Assembly (NCBI GenBank): GCA_905182995.1
Contig: CAJJDP010000116.1
Coordinates: 220,684-284,683, forward strand
Direction: 5' to 3'
DNA from: Paramecium octaurelia
Taxonomy: Eukaryota; Ciliophora; Oligohymenophorea; Peniculida; Parameciidae
DNA length: 64,000 nt
Shown here: positions 11,585 through 22,932 of the stretch, in pieces
Layout: the number at the start of each line of letters is the position of its first letter
Numbering within the stretch: the stretch's first letter is position 1
Position numbers and translations under genes: made by a program
The notes under the pieces: model-generated
Told to the model about the DNA's origin: nothing
The model's database searches: none
Seen by the model: only the letters and a program-made list of their open reading frames with translations

Positions 11585-14190
11585 TCAATTAACAAATGAT
11601 ATGCTTTTATTCATTAATTTATGATTTAAAGCATTTGCAATATTTTCAATATTATATGAAGGATAATAATATTCATAACTACACACTTGATCTAAATTAT
11701 CCTCATTCTCCTCTTATTATGGTATAATAGAACCAGTTTATGATTTTGGTTACTACATAATACTTGTCGAGTGCACTTTTTTATTTAATGAACTAGAAGA
11801 ACTCGTTTACCTATTCTTTTGGGTTCGTTTAATCTATAATTCATTGGAGTTAGTAGATTTAACTAAATTCACTTTGATTGAATTTTAAGTATGAGAATAA
11901 TCCATATGTTTATGCACAAATTTTCGACTATTATAAGAGGATTCCTTTTCTTCCAGCTTTATAGGAGGCAAACTACTTTATTGATGAGTTAGACTATTTA
12001 AAGTACCCTATGGTGAATTAATAGTTTTGGGGGCTTCTATAGTTCCCAGTTTTTGATACAATGAATAACGAGAGGATTTCTCATCTTAAAAATCATTCAG
12101 AATAGAATCTTCAAAATTATTCATACTGCCTTACAATTTCCCCATGACTTCATTTGTCAAATCAGTTTCTGAAGATATCTTATTTGTAATTGCAAAGCTG
12201 ATGGCTGTAATGCATATAAGATTCTTATTCTGTAAAGAGTTAATCCTGTTTCTGCCATTATCTCTATAATAACTAACTCTATCGTTAGGTTCAGAAGTGT
12301 TATGAATAAGTATTAATTCTTTGAAATTGGGAACATAAAATACATGTTTACATTTAGAAAGTGTGTGATTCCTGTATCCACAACAAGGACAGACTTCTCT
12401 ACTGTAATCTCTAAGCATACAGAATTTTTGGAAATCTTGACTGTGCATCTTAATCAACCTCAAAAAATCATCGATGTTCACATGAGCTATTAATGATTCA
12501 CTTAAACATCTCAGAGTCAAAGGGCATTAGAGTTGAACATAAAAGTATTAGATAGGAAATATATTGATTCTTAGTATTTTATTCCCTATGCATTAAGCAA
12601 AGTTTCCCTTCATCAAAAAGAATAATTTATCCATAACTTAATACTATTGATGCAATATTGTTCCATTAGGATATGTCTAAGTTTTTAATGATTAAGATAA
12701 ATCTTACAAAAAGCCTCTAGTAAATGGGAGACTTTCCAATAACGGCATAAATAGCTCTTGTTTGATTTGAAATTATAAATCAGGTCTCAATCCGCTTAAG
12801 TCTATAAGTTCCAACTTATTTCGATTTTCATATCTTTATAAATTTTAACTCAATTGAGCACTAATCTTGTATTTCTATTAAGGTTTGTACCCTAAGCATA
12901 AATTAATCAGAAATATAGTAACTAAATAACCAATGATCGTGACTATTATGGAAAGTACTCTCAATGGTATTTTAGTATCTCCATGAATTTCCAGTTGTCT
13001 ATCATAAGGATTGCCACTATTGGTCAACTAGAATATTGTCCATTAAAATGATGTTATGTACATTGAAATATTACTCTCTGAAAATCTAATTATGCAAAAT
13101 GTTTTACTAATCTTGAGACAGTCTTGAGTAAAGCGTTGAAACCGTATGTATTAGCAAGAGAGGTATGAAGCAATACGTTACTTATGAATCAATCATGCGA
13201 AGTCTTTGTACTCTCAATAATAACAATACAACTAATATCACCATTAAAATTGTTACTAAAGTAATTAGACGCAAACAGTGTAAGCAAGCAAATCGTTAGA
13301 TAACCAATGTCTTAGTATAAGTATTACTGAGCGATACTCCATCTATTCTCAGTGTACATCTCATCAATGTACACTCCAATAAAATAGTTACTTAAACTTT
13401 CAAAAATTGATAAAGCAACTTTAATAAATTGATATCAATTACAAAAAGCTAAAATTAAGTGTTAAGATTCACTGAAGGCGAATTCCCAGAAGATTATCAA
13501 AAATCCAAACATATACATGATGAGCATGATGTAACGGGCCCATAACACTTTTGGTGAATATGGATTAAAAATAAAACAATTTTAAACTATGATATTAGCC
13601 TTATCATCTATTAACATTAAATGGGATTATTTAAGAATGTTAGGTTAAACACACATAATTTTGCTGAGGAACTTAATAATATAAAACCATCTTTTGGGCC
13701 ATTTTTGTTAAGAGAGCAAGTCTTCTTTTGGTAGGAGTGGACTTATTTATATTTTGAATTTTGGAGAAGGTTGGGGGAAATAGGATGATGAAGCCTTTCT
13801 CAATTATTCGCTATGTTTACGCAAGCCCATATCACTTTGATCACTAAATTTTCGGCTATTTTTGGAAATCAACTTTCGGCCATTGATATTTTGCATCTCT
13901 ATTTGGAACAACTTTAGAGATTTGTAATTTTCTTCAACTTCATCCACTTTGTTAATGTTTCGTTTTTCAATTGACAATTTGGAACCAAAGATATCCCCTT
14001 CCTCCAAACTTTCTTTATGTTCACTCTTCTACAACTGATTGGGGTCTTCGAAATTGACATGCTTCTACACACCAGTCTAATAGGCTTGGATTTCTTATTA
14101 GATTAAACGAGGAACAGCCAAAAATGTTTAAGATTGTTAGGAGGAATGCTGAGAGTTGCTTTAATCCAAACTGTATTACTAATTAAACAT
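11585..14190 (-). CDS. Six-TM voltage/cyclic-nucleotide-type cation channel with atypical pore
   Basis: A Gln-rich cytoplasmic head begins MFNQQYSLDQSNSQHSSQQ. The pre-S1 block (KWPKRWFYIIKFLSKIM) is followed by S1 (WARYIMLMMYMFGFLIIFWE). S2-S3 follow, with YIDEMYTENRWSIAQQYLYQ, and S4 is LLLLRVQRLRMIDSQ with spaced arginines. S5 is CFIPLLLIHTVSTLYSR, the pore helix is MYITSFQWTIFQL and S6 is LSIIVTIIGYLVTIFLINL. After S6 a C-linker and cyclic-nucleotide-binding-like domain contain LPFTRGFLQDLSQSLKTQTY. A ciliate-type Cys/His block follows (CPCCGYRNHTLSKCKHVFYV). The tail is Ser/Gln-rich. The pore loop continues TNSGNPYD where potassium channels have TVGYGD. Four short introns are needed, one ending AAG. 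All reading is continuous to the TGA. Confidence 0.8.
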
Positions 14191-14336
14191 TTTTATTTGT
14201 ATTAGAAAAACTTTAATTATTTGATATTATTGTAAAGGAGGCGATATATTGGACATTGAGAGCAAGAGAAGGCAAGATGTTGCAGAAGAGCTGAAATAAA
14301 TTATAAAGAAATATTTATTAATAAAATAACAGAATT

Positions 14337-15405
14337 ATGTTAAATAAACCAGAGTTGTCAAAGGAATTGAGTGTTTTCTTGGAATTGTTGCATCAAGACA
14401 ATGGGGAGTATAAGGGATATGAGAATTATTTAATTGGAAGCGATCTTGATGAGATGGATATTCATAGTAAGAGAGGATTCAATAAGGATCTCTCAATAAT
14501 TTATAGTTAACCTGAAAGTGAAGTTTCCACGCAGAGAGACAATGCCTCTCTCAATATTGGAGACTTGTTTTCAGTTATTTTTAGAGATCTAGAAAATTAA
14601 GCCTATTCTACATTATCTTAGCGAATCAAATAATTATAAGTAAGATGGTTATTTAAACTAAGTAATAAATTCATATTTATATGATGAGAGTATCTGAGAA
14701 ATTGAGTGAGTTCTAACAGCAGAATCAGAGTCTTGAAACTAATAATAAACTATTGGTCTAAGCTCTGAACTCATCCCAACAGGAGATTTAAGTTTTGGCT
14801 GTATCGCATGAGGAATCTTCCAATAAATTGAAGAAATCTATTTAAGACCTAAAGAAATAATGCGTAATCTAAATTAATATCAATTTAGGAGGAATTACAT
14901 AAATCCTTGGCTTACACATAATAAATTAATTAAAATTTGTTATCATAAATTGACAGAGAATAATCAACGTACAAAAAGAATGAGGAGGAATTTAGAGACG
15001 CTTCTCAAAGATTGATCAAAAGCAATTAGGCATTACGGTATTGCATTCAAATTGAAATTAGCGAAATAATTGTTAATATAGGCAACATTTCTCCTATGCA
15101 CAAAAGTAAGTTGCAAGAAGTCATTAAATACCTGACTGATGGTATAGATACAAAACAATAAGAACTCAGAAGTGGTCGTAGTTAATCTAGAAAACAAAAG
15201 GAGAATAACAGTCTCCATTATTGTATCTCAAAATTATCATCTAGCCACTCTCAACATAAGTAGTTCTAGAAACAAAAAATCAATGTCTCCTCAAGGATTT
15301 ACATCCACAAGAAAACAATAAGGTGTTAATGTGTTGGATACAAATTATTAAACATCTTATAAAGAGTTATTTTTAAAGAGTTTAAAAGTAACAAAATAAA
15401 AATGA
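14337..15405 (+). CDS. Coiled-coil protein, unknown
   Basis: Starts MLNKPELSKELSVFLELLHQ. The first 100 residues are acidic and serine-rich. A coiled coil follows (RVSEKLSEFQQQNQSLETN, LQALNSSQQEIQVLAVSHEE and on), ending in a Ser/Arg/Gln-rich tail with ISSSRNKKSMSPQGFTSTR. Introns of about 23 nt near 14643 (AAG end), 25 nt near 14864 (TAG end) and 22 nt near 15222 (TAG end) give one frame to the TGA. No domain is recognised. The gene is convergent with the next one, with only 28 bp between stop codons. Confidence 0.65.
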
Positions 15406-15433
15406 AACAGTATAAAACTATTTATTATTATTT

Positions 15434-16041
15434 TCACATCTATCCGAAATTTTAAGTGACGTTAAAATTATCATTTTCTTAATATTCTAACTATTCAATA
15501 TAGAATTGTTAATTCTGATAAGATTCTTGAAGCTAAGTGTTTTCAACAATCAAATTCTCTAATTTGTTGGTTAATTAAGTGATTTCATCTTGAAATTAAT
15601 CGAGGTTCACTTAAAATTAAAGAGCTTGTTCGGTTTTTTCGCCTTAAATTTTCTAATTAAAATAGGATTGAGTACATCTAACTATTTCTAGAGGAGATTG
15701 CTTTTTCTAATGGCTTCTGCTAAAATTTAAGACATGTTTTCCTTTTATTTAGTTAATTCTTAGATTTAGTTCTACATTTCCTTATTGGGTTAATTTTGAC
15801 AGAAAGAGTTGCCATGAACTCTATTGACGTTGTCTGGTTTGATGATGATGGATTATAGATGTTTATTTTCAACGAGTGGTCGAATTGGTTGTCTGTCATC
15901 CAGTCTTTGAGTAAGATTGAAGATGCTATTGTGATTGGATAATTGTCGAGTGGGAGTAATGTCTAGACAGACGTGGATTGGTCGGACATTGGTGGGAGTG
16001 ATGGCAAACCTAGTTCGAGGGATGGGGGCTTGTATTAGCAT
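15434..16041 (-). CDS. Small coiled-coil protein, unknown
   Basis: Starts MLIQAPIPRTRFAITPTNVR. The N-terminal 60 residues are basic and proline-containing, then a coiled coil runs to the end (EMQNQIQELTKQKENMSQIL, then NKLENLIVENTQLQESYQN). One 23-nt TAG intron near 15665-15687 is needed. The TGA follows NFGQM. The start is the first ATG in an open frame and lies 284 bp from the Myb gene on the other strand, so that short gap must hold both promoters. No family recognised. Confidence 0.7.
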
Positions 16042-16325
16042 TTTAAATTAAATAACAGTCACTTAAATAAAATTAAGTGGGTGAAATGAAGGATTTATTG
16101 ATAGTAAGGAATAGATGGAAGATGAGGACGAGAATAAATGGAGGGGGAGGGAGAGAATAAGATTTGGGAGGTAGTATTTAAAAGGCAAAGTAATTTGGTT
16201 AATTTTGAATAAATTAAATAAAATTAAATTAATGATGAGATTTAAGCTGATTCATCTTGTATGATTTCATGATTCCAATTCTTTCCCCAACTGATAGATA
16301 TAATCCCAATATATTATATATATAA

Positions 16326-17879
16326 ATGAATTAAGAGAAAGATTGCTCTTATATGTAATAGGTTAAATTTGATTTGCGCCGTCGAAGAATGCACATAGTG
16401 CCTTCAGTGTTAAATTGTGAAGTACAGAAACGCAGAAATTCTTTCTCTCTGAGTTCTGATGCTTGTAAGAGTCCCTAGAGGAAAGCAACTAAATACTTCG
16501 AAAATCAAAATCCAGGTTAGAACGCGTATTTCTGGAGTTTGATAAAATCAAAGCGAAATGAGAATGAGTAGTTTGTACAAGTGCTCAAATCCATGTGTCC
16601 GATATAGGTGAATGAGGTTGAGGCAAGATTGTAATTTTTACTAAGAAACTTTGGTTATGAGGATGAGAAGTCTATGTTGGAGATCGTAGAGAATATACAG
16701 TAGGGTTAGAGATGTCAATAATGGACTTAGGAAGAATCACGCATCTTGATTTGGGCTATTTGTAAGTTGGGAGTGCAACACAATTAGTGGAAGGAGTTAG
16801 GCAATTTATTGAATCGTTCAGTTAAGGAGTTGAAAACTCATTGGACTGAATTAATCCACCATACACAGAGAGGGCTGCTATGGACAGCATAGGAGGATTA
16901 GACTCTATAAAACATGATAATAACATATTTGAATAATTCATAGACCATCAATTGGAAGTGTATGGCCAATGTTCTAAACAAGTCTGATAAGCAATGTTAA
17001 GATCGTTGGTACAATACTCTGGATCCGTCAATATCAAAGGAGGCTTTTAAAATTGAAGATGATTTATAATTGTTATAGTTGGTGTAGAAGTATGGGAAGC
17101 GATGGAAGAGAGTGTAGAGAGAGTGGTCATTGAATAGAAAGAGATCTCGTTATGACTTGAAAAAGAGGTTTTATGAATTATTAAATTAACCAGATTCAGG
17201 TTATGATAGTGATACATCTTCGAATTCTTCTTCGAAATATAGGAAATTGAATTAAGATGATATAGATAAAATTTAGAAGTTGATTTCAGAGATGCAAATT
17301 AGTGAAGGAATGCAATTAGAAAATAAGTTGGGGAAGGACAAGTTATTGAAGAACAAACTGTTGAGCATTGCCAAGAGTGATCTTGATAAGATGTTGAATT
17401 AATAGAGAAAAATAAAGATTTAATCAGCCAGTACACCAACTGATGAATAGAAAAATGATATTCAAGAAGAGCCTGATGAAGTCATAATGAACACTCCTTC
17501 GATAATGAACTCACTATCGAGATGTCTATTAAAGATCAATTTGGAAACTGAGGATGATCAATTGTCAATTGATAAATTGGCAGTTCCAAAGGTTCAATAT
17601 AATGTCGATTCAGTAGAACATCTAAAACATGAAGATATTTTTGACATTCAATTTGCATTGGTTAATGATAAAACAAACACTCTATATTATGCAAATTTAG
17701 AATTCATGCAACAACTGATAAATCTGATTACCAACCAAAGGAAGTTGATGCAATTGACTGATATGAATAAATAACCCCAGAAAACTAAGAAGAAGTTCAG
17801 CTCTTAATAATTGATTCAAGTGTATCCCAACAAAGTCGGGTTGTCACAATTTAGTTAGGATGATACCAAATAATAATGA
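16326..17879 (+). CDS. Myb-domain protein
   Basis: An intronless frame of 517 codons. The N-terminal part is basic. The middle contains Myb/SANT repeats: WTQEESRILIWAICKLG with WKELGNLLNRSVKELKTHW, then LWTAQEDQTLQNMIITYLNN with INWKCMANVLNKSDKQCQDRW, and a third, weaker repeat (LQLLQLVQKYGKRWKRVQRE). The spaced tryptophans and the KQCQDRWYN motif are typical of R2R3 Myb recognition helices. It should bind DNA or chromatin in the nucleus. A Lys/Glu-rich linker and a C-terminal domain (LAVPKVQYNVDSVEHLKHED) of unknown type follow. The third Myb repeat lacks some family tryptophans. Confidence 0.85.
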
Positions 17880-17920
17880 TTAATTAATTTACCTAATTGT
17901 CAACTCTAATTTATTTATAA

Positions 17921-19197
17921 ATGGACTTTTAATTGCCCAAGAGGTATGGACTCAACAAACCTACTTTTAAAGTGATGTACAGTATATCCTAATAAGGGCT
18001 GGCTAACATTTTGCCAAATTTGATTCCTCACTCAAACCCCTCAAAAATCTGAACTCTTTCATAGATCTCTCTAAACCCATTAAGGAACTCAATTATATCG
18101 AACACAGAAAGGTTCGTCAGATTATGCAGCATCTCAAATTCCAATCCCAGAGTCGCAGATTCATAAACCATTAGGATGAATAGATCGCTGTCATCAGTCA
18201 GCAATTAGAAATGGAATTGGAAAATCTAGCAAAAGAGGATTGTCCAACACCCCAAGTCGATTTAGTCAAACTTAAATTTCCATCTCAATTGCAAACCAAA
18301 TTTGTACATGAATCAGCAGCCACTCTTGAAACCCATTACAATTTGCATAGAATCAAAGAAAAGATTAATCATCGTAACATCACCTTAACAGAAAGTGATC
18401 TACTCAACAAAATTACTTAAATCAACTTCTAAACTGCAAGGAATAGTGACACCAAAGAATTTTATCATAATTTTAATACTTCTCGTCCAAGAGGAAAAAA
18501 AGAACCGTAACTAAGTCTTGATGAAAAATACCAGATTCTCAAAGGATATTTGAAAGAGAGAGGAATAGAGATGGGGAGGAAGGAATCCATACCTAATGAA
18601 GGGTACTTGCAATTCTACCATGAAGCCACCAACAGATTAATGAAATAAACTAAGGAACAGTAACTTTTAAAGTTTAGAAAGAGCATAACGCTCAAGACTG
18701 CTCCTGATAATTAGGATCACTCTCCTCATAAAAAAATGAGTATCACCAAAATAACAACAGTACCTACAACTGTAGGAACCACTCCTGCCTTAAATGCTTT
18801 AACTCCAAGCAATTTGACTATGTTACATTCATCACTGCTTAAGTTGAATTCCGGAAACAATGGTTCTCCAATTGTCTTATCTCATAGACATCGATCGGAA
18901 AAAGAGAAATCCCCTGAAAAGCCCTATTCTGAAAAATGGCAGGATTTCTAGAATAAGGCTGAGGCATTGCAAAGCTATTACCTTCATGAAGGGAAGGAGT
19001 TCCTGCAAACTTTGGATGATTTAGAAAATACAATTGAAAAACCATATTTGAGACACTTTAATTAAATTATTAAGGTGGAGCAAGAGCAAGGAAACTTGGA
19101 AGAACAGCAAAAGCAAAACAAAATCATGCGAAAGAGAAAACAGAATTTGCCCAAAAAAATAAGAATGCAAAAGATCTTCAAATCTGAATTATAGTGA
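17921..19197 (+). CDS. Unknown basic, helix-rich protein
   Basis: The exon MDFQLPKS joins through a 29-nt intron ending AAG (17944-17972) to a continuous frame of about 400 codons. Without this intron the frame stops at once; with it everything is open to the TGA. The protein is rich in Lys, Gln and His and has helical segments (HRKVRQIMQHLKFQSQSRR, FQNKAEALQSYYLHEGKEF). It ends in a strongly basic stretch (KIMRKRKQNLPKKIRMQK) that could be a nuclear localisation signal. I do not recognise a family. It follows the Myb gene head to tail with 41 bp between them. Confidence 0.65.
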
Positions 19198-19282
19198 TTT
19201 ATGTGTGTTATTCGTATGTATCCCTTCCAATAAATTATAATTTGAGTATTTATATAGGATTAATGCTTGAACCTCAAGGCAA

Positions 19283-19353
19283 GTCCTATTAGTGTAAAGG
19301 TAACACGTGAGATTCCGGCTCTCGAGTTCGAGGTTCAATTCCTCGGTGGGACG
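19283..19353 (+). tRNA. tRNA-Arg (anticodon CCG)
   Basis: A full cloverleaf can be folded by eye. A 7-bp acceptor stem pairs GTCCTAT with GTGGGAC (two G-T and one A-T pair at the inner end). The D-arm is GTGT/ACAC. The anticodon stem is TGAGA/TCTCG with loop TTCCGGC, placing CCG at positions 34-36. The variable loop is short and the T-arm is CGAGG-TTCAATT-CCTCG. The discriminator base is G at 19353. No intron. It should read CGG, an Arg codon that is rare beside AGA in such AT-rich genes. A T-run directly downstream fits an RNA polymerase III terminator. Confidence 0.93.
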
Positions 19354-19354
19354 A

Positions 19355-19361
19355 TTTTTTT
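19355..19361 (+). terminator. Pol III T-run terminator of the tRNA-Arg gene
   Basis: Seven consecutive T residues start two bases after the tRNA discriminator base, the usual position for RNA polymerase III termination. Confidence 0.8.
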
Positions 19362-19380
19362 ATATTGATAATATAGATCA

Positions 19381-20912
19381 TCAAATCAATTGTGCATTCC
19401 AAATAGCTAGAGTTTGACTCGAAAATCCATAACTAATTTAAGGACCCAATTAGTTTTTTAACCATCCAGATCCATATACATTTTTGCCAATCAAATTTTA
19501 TTCCAGGCCGGTCTAAATGATACTTAAATTTAATTTATCTAGTATTTATACCTTTCCAAATTCTTCAGACTCCAAATACCATAATTTGGTGCTTCTTGGA
19601 ATTTCAAGAGGAGTAAACGATATTCCTTAATAAACTAATTTAATTAAATAGCAATGATACGAAGTCTATGTATTCTGAGAACTCTTTTATTGCTAATTTC
19701 ATCTCAACGTCGATATCGAAACCTGTTATCAAAGTGCCTTGGGTAATGACTTAACAGTGATGTCCCAATTACACTGAAATACTATTGTTGATCACGGCCA
19801 AATCAGTCAACCCTATAAAACTATGAGTAATGAGTTTGCATTAAACTATCAATTCTGTGTTTAATTTGAAGGAATAGTAGGCTGATGGAATCATTGTCCT
19901 TAAATCTCCAGTCTTATAAGAGAACCCCTCAATTGGGAAGTTATTGTTAGTAATAGTTACATCGAACATCCCATTCTCAGCTCCATAGTTGAAGTAGGAT
20001 TTGAGGAGATCCATTGAGATTCCGAACGAATAAGTGTTTAACTTGATCTAATGGACATCCAAGGGTGTTGTGAACTCGGTCTAATAGTTGAAGATTTCCA
20101 CATTTAATCCGAGGACATAGTTCTAATCATTAAAGTTAAGTCCTTAGAATATTATGTTCTCTATGGATTCAATGATCTTAGGGTTCGGATCATCAAACTA
20201 GTAAAATTCAAACATGGTGAAACTGATTTTATTGGATATCAATTTCTCACTTACAAACAATTTCAATTTTGAACAAAATTTTTCAGAATGATCCTCATAA
20301 TACTGATTTATCATGGGGTTTAAGAATTTGATAGAGTTCATAGCATTTACAACTTCCATCTTTTATACCTCTGTTAATCCTTCCAAATTCACTTGAGTGA
20401 TTGTGAAATCCATTGTCATATTCGGACACTCATATAATTTATATGCAATAGTCTATATTTTTTATAAATTCCCATTTTTACTTTATTGTTTTAATGAACC
20501 CAAACAGAGTAATTCATTGATAATGGTTGAGTGTATAATGTACCATATACTAATTTATTTTGATAATTAGTAGTAAAATCAACTTAATACTTTAATAAAT
20601 TGTTGTTAACATCGATTGTTCCAAATTCAGCATATGTTTTATCAGGACTCGAAATAGTTTGTTTGCTGGTGTCAACACTTGGTATCACTCTTGTTGGAGT
20701 AAATGTGGCATTTAAAAATGGAACACTCTCCTTAGGCAATACACAACCCTAACTTGTTATTGCTTGAGAAAATGCTTAAGTTGGGATGTCTTAAAATTAT
20801 ATTCTATAATACAGGGTTTCCAATCCACAGTCTGCATGTAATTCACTTCATCTAATTCAGTTTTTGTAATTTCTGCTGCTTTAAGCAAACAAATAATAAA
20901 TATTATAAACAT
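19381..20912 (-). CDS. Secreted protein, unknown (possible BPI-like lipid-binding fold)
   Basis: Starts with a hydrophobic signal peptide, MFIIFIICLLKAAEITK. The body is about 430 residues with few cysteines (KFCSKLKL, QCKLITH, GHHCQVIT) and a beta-rich pattern: SKQTISSPDKTYAEFGTID, MTMDFTITQVNLEGLTEV, LGLNVEIFNYQTEF, VDIDVEMK-like segments. The order of long beta-repeats is loosely reminiscent of BPI/LBP-type lipid-binding proteins, but I would not assign it. Four short introns are needed; two end in AAG. The last exon ends AIWNAQLI before TGA, which lies 27 bp past the tRNA terminator region on the other strand. Confidence 0.6.
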
Positions 20913-21221
20913 AAAAAAATAATACACTCTTTTCTAATTTACAAATATGCGATTTCAGATTTGCAAAAACATAAATATGTTATGATTTATTTTGATAATT
21001 GAATGAGATTTGGAACTCCTTAGGGGAGGAGATGAATAACCTGAAATTCCAATAATCTCCTTATATTTCTTAGCATCTCTTCATTATTTTCAATATATTG
21101 AAATTCCTCTACTCTAGAAAAGGATGATTGATTTTGTGAATGCAGATTTTATTAAATATAAATATAATTATTTTGGACTCTTTTCTTTGTCTAATATTTA
21201 TTATTTTTAATATTAATTAAT
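20913..21221. other. Divergent intergenic region
   Basis: About 310 bp between two divergent start codons, AT-rich with no open frame worth calling. It must contain promoters for the secreted protein and the ZPR1-RRM gene. No recognisable element beyond AT-runs. Confidence 0.5.
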
Positions 21222-22740
21222 ATGGATAACATTTAGCAAATATTTGACACTCTGTAGGAGGATTAAGAAAGTAATTTAGTTCCATTATGATTCTAGTCAC
21301 CATCAAGGATAATAAATGTAGCAATTGTGATAAACCTAGCAAAACCAAAATTTCTATCAAAAATATACCTAATTTTTAACATATTTTTATAATCTCATTT
21401 AATTGTCAATAATGTGGCTATAAAAATGATGAGGTGCGATTCAGAAAAGAAAAACAAGAAAAGGGTATTAAATTGCAATTAAAAATCGATCATCCTCAAG
21501 TATTGCTTATTTAAAATAATCATAGATACTTTAATATAGAATAATCCGATCTCAACTATGCAAGGTCTCCATTCCTGAGTTGGAGTTTCAAATGTCAACC
21601 AATAAGAAGAGTTGCATCAATACTTTAGAGGGATTCATTGAAAACATTATCGATGAATTATCAAGAGATTAAATTGAGAGAAAGAACTGTTAAGGAGAGC
21701 TGTATTCAGGCATTCAATATATCATTGAGAACCTGCAACAATACCAATAGAATAAGAGACTGCCATTTCATTGGAATATGGATGATCCATCTGGAAACAG
21801 CTTTATAATTAGTCCTAATCAATCCCCTCAAGACGATTACCTAAATATCCAATATTACACCAGAGAAGAAGATGAATTCGAGACCATTTTTAAAAAGAAG
21901 GAAAATCCCTAACAAAAGGATCAAATCTAAGAGGAATCAAAGCCTAAACAGTAATTTTACTTAAAGATTAGAGGGCTACCATTTCAATGCACTAAATCAG
22001 ATTTAATAAACTTCTTGGAAATGCCTCGTCTCAAAAAAGATATGCTGACAATGAAATTTTAATAAAATGGTTTGTTTACTGGTGAAGCATATGTTCAAGT
22101 CAATTCAATTGAGGATCTGGAATATTTAAGAACCTTTCATAAATCCCAAATGGATCATCGCTATCTAGAAATATTTAACAGTTGCTTCGACGAGTATAAT
22201 AAAGCACAAAAGTCAAATCAGTTTTTAAAGAAGATTAATCCTTAAATTGCATCTGAGGTAGGTAATATAAATGAGGAAAATGAGTATCAGTGTTAACAAC
22301 AAGGAGTGCTCAAGTTAAGAGGACTGCCTTGGTCAAGTACCGAATAGGATGTACGAACTTTCTTTAAGAGTATCAATTCATTTATATTATATTTAGATAA
22401 TTCAAAGATCAAAACAATTAAATTCCTTTATGATGATACTGGGAAAGCAAAAGGGTAGTGTTTTGTATTAGTGAAGAACTTGGAGACAGCTGAGAAATTG
22501 AAATAAAAATTCCATAAGAAATCATTAGGGTCTCGCTATATAGAAGTAATATATAATCGTAACATCATTAAAAGGTTTTTATATGCAATTAAAGAGAATA
22601 TCTTGCTTGCTTTCAAAAGACCTATACTGAGAGAAAGAGGAGTATCAGTCCTTGACATAAGAAGTGATAATTTAATAACTTTATTTTAAATATCATAAAT
22701 GATAGATATTTTAATAAATTAGTATTTAGTATTTTGTTGA
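21222..22740 (+). CDS. ZPR1 zinc-finger module fused to two quasi-RRM domains
   Basis: After MDNIQQIFDTLQEDQE comes a zinc finger KCSNCDKPSKTKISIKNIP with a second Cys pair FNCQQCGYKND, the C-x2-C...C-x2-C pattern of ZPR1. The ZPR1 beta-domain ends with WNMDDPSGNSFIISPN, matching the family's DDPSGNSFV/I. The same frame, without any TGA or required intron, runs into RNA-binding domains of the hnRNP F/H type: FYLKIRGLPFQCTKSDLINF (from about 21955) and VLKLRGLPWSSTEQDVRTFF (from about 22303), the latter with GKAKGQCFVLV as RNP1-like strand. ZPR1 normally has two ZPR1 modules and binds eEF1A; here only one is present. Introns are near 21270-21295 and 21501-21526. The C-terminus after ILRERG may be shortened by a 20-nt intron. 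Confidence 0.85.
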
Positions 22741-22932
22741 TTCTACAGATTATTAACAAATTAAATACCAATAAATTATGATTGGTTTCTATTAGAATAA
22801 TGTTTAGTATTTAAGGAGACAAATGAAATAAGTATTAAACTGCTATTTTATGAGAGAGATCAAAAAAGAATACAAATTACTTGAAAAAAATGAATACACG
22901 AAATAATTAATTGTTGATTTTAATTTTATTTC

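Noticed and set aside
13080-13220. Channel gene broken by frameshift before the pore
   Set aside because: A 22-nt intron with normal GTA...TAG ends restores the frame and gives a complete S5-pore-S6 order.
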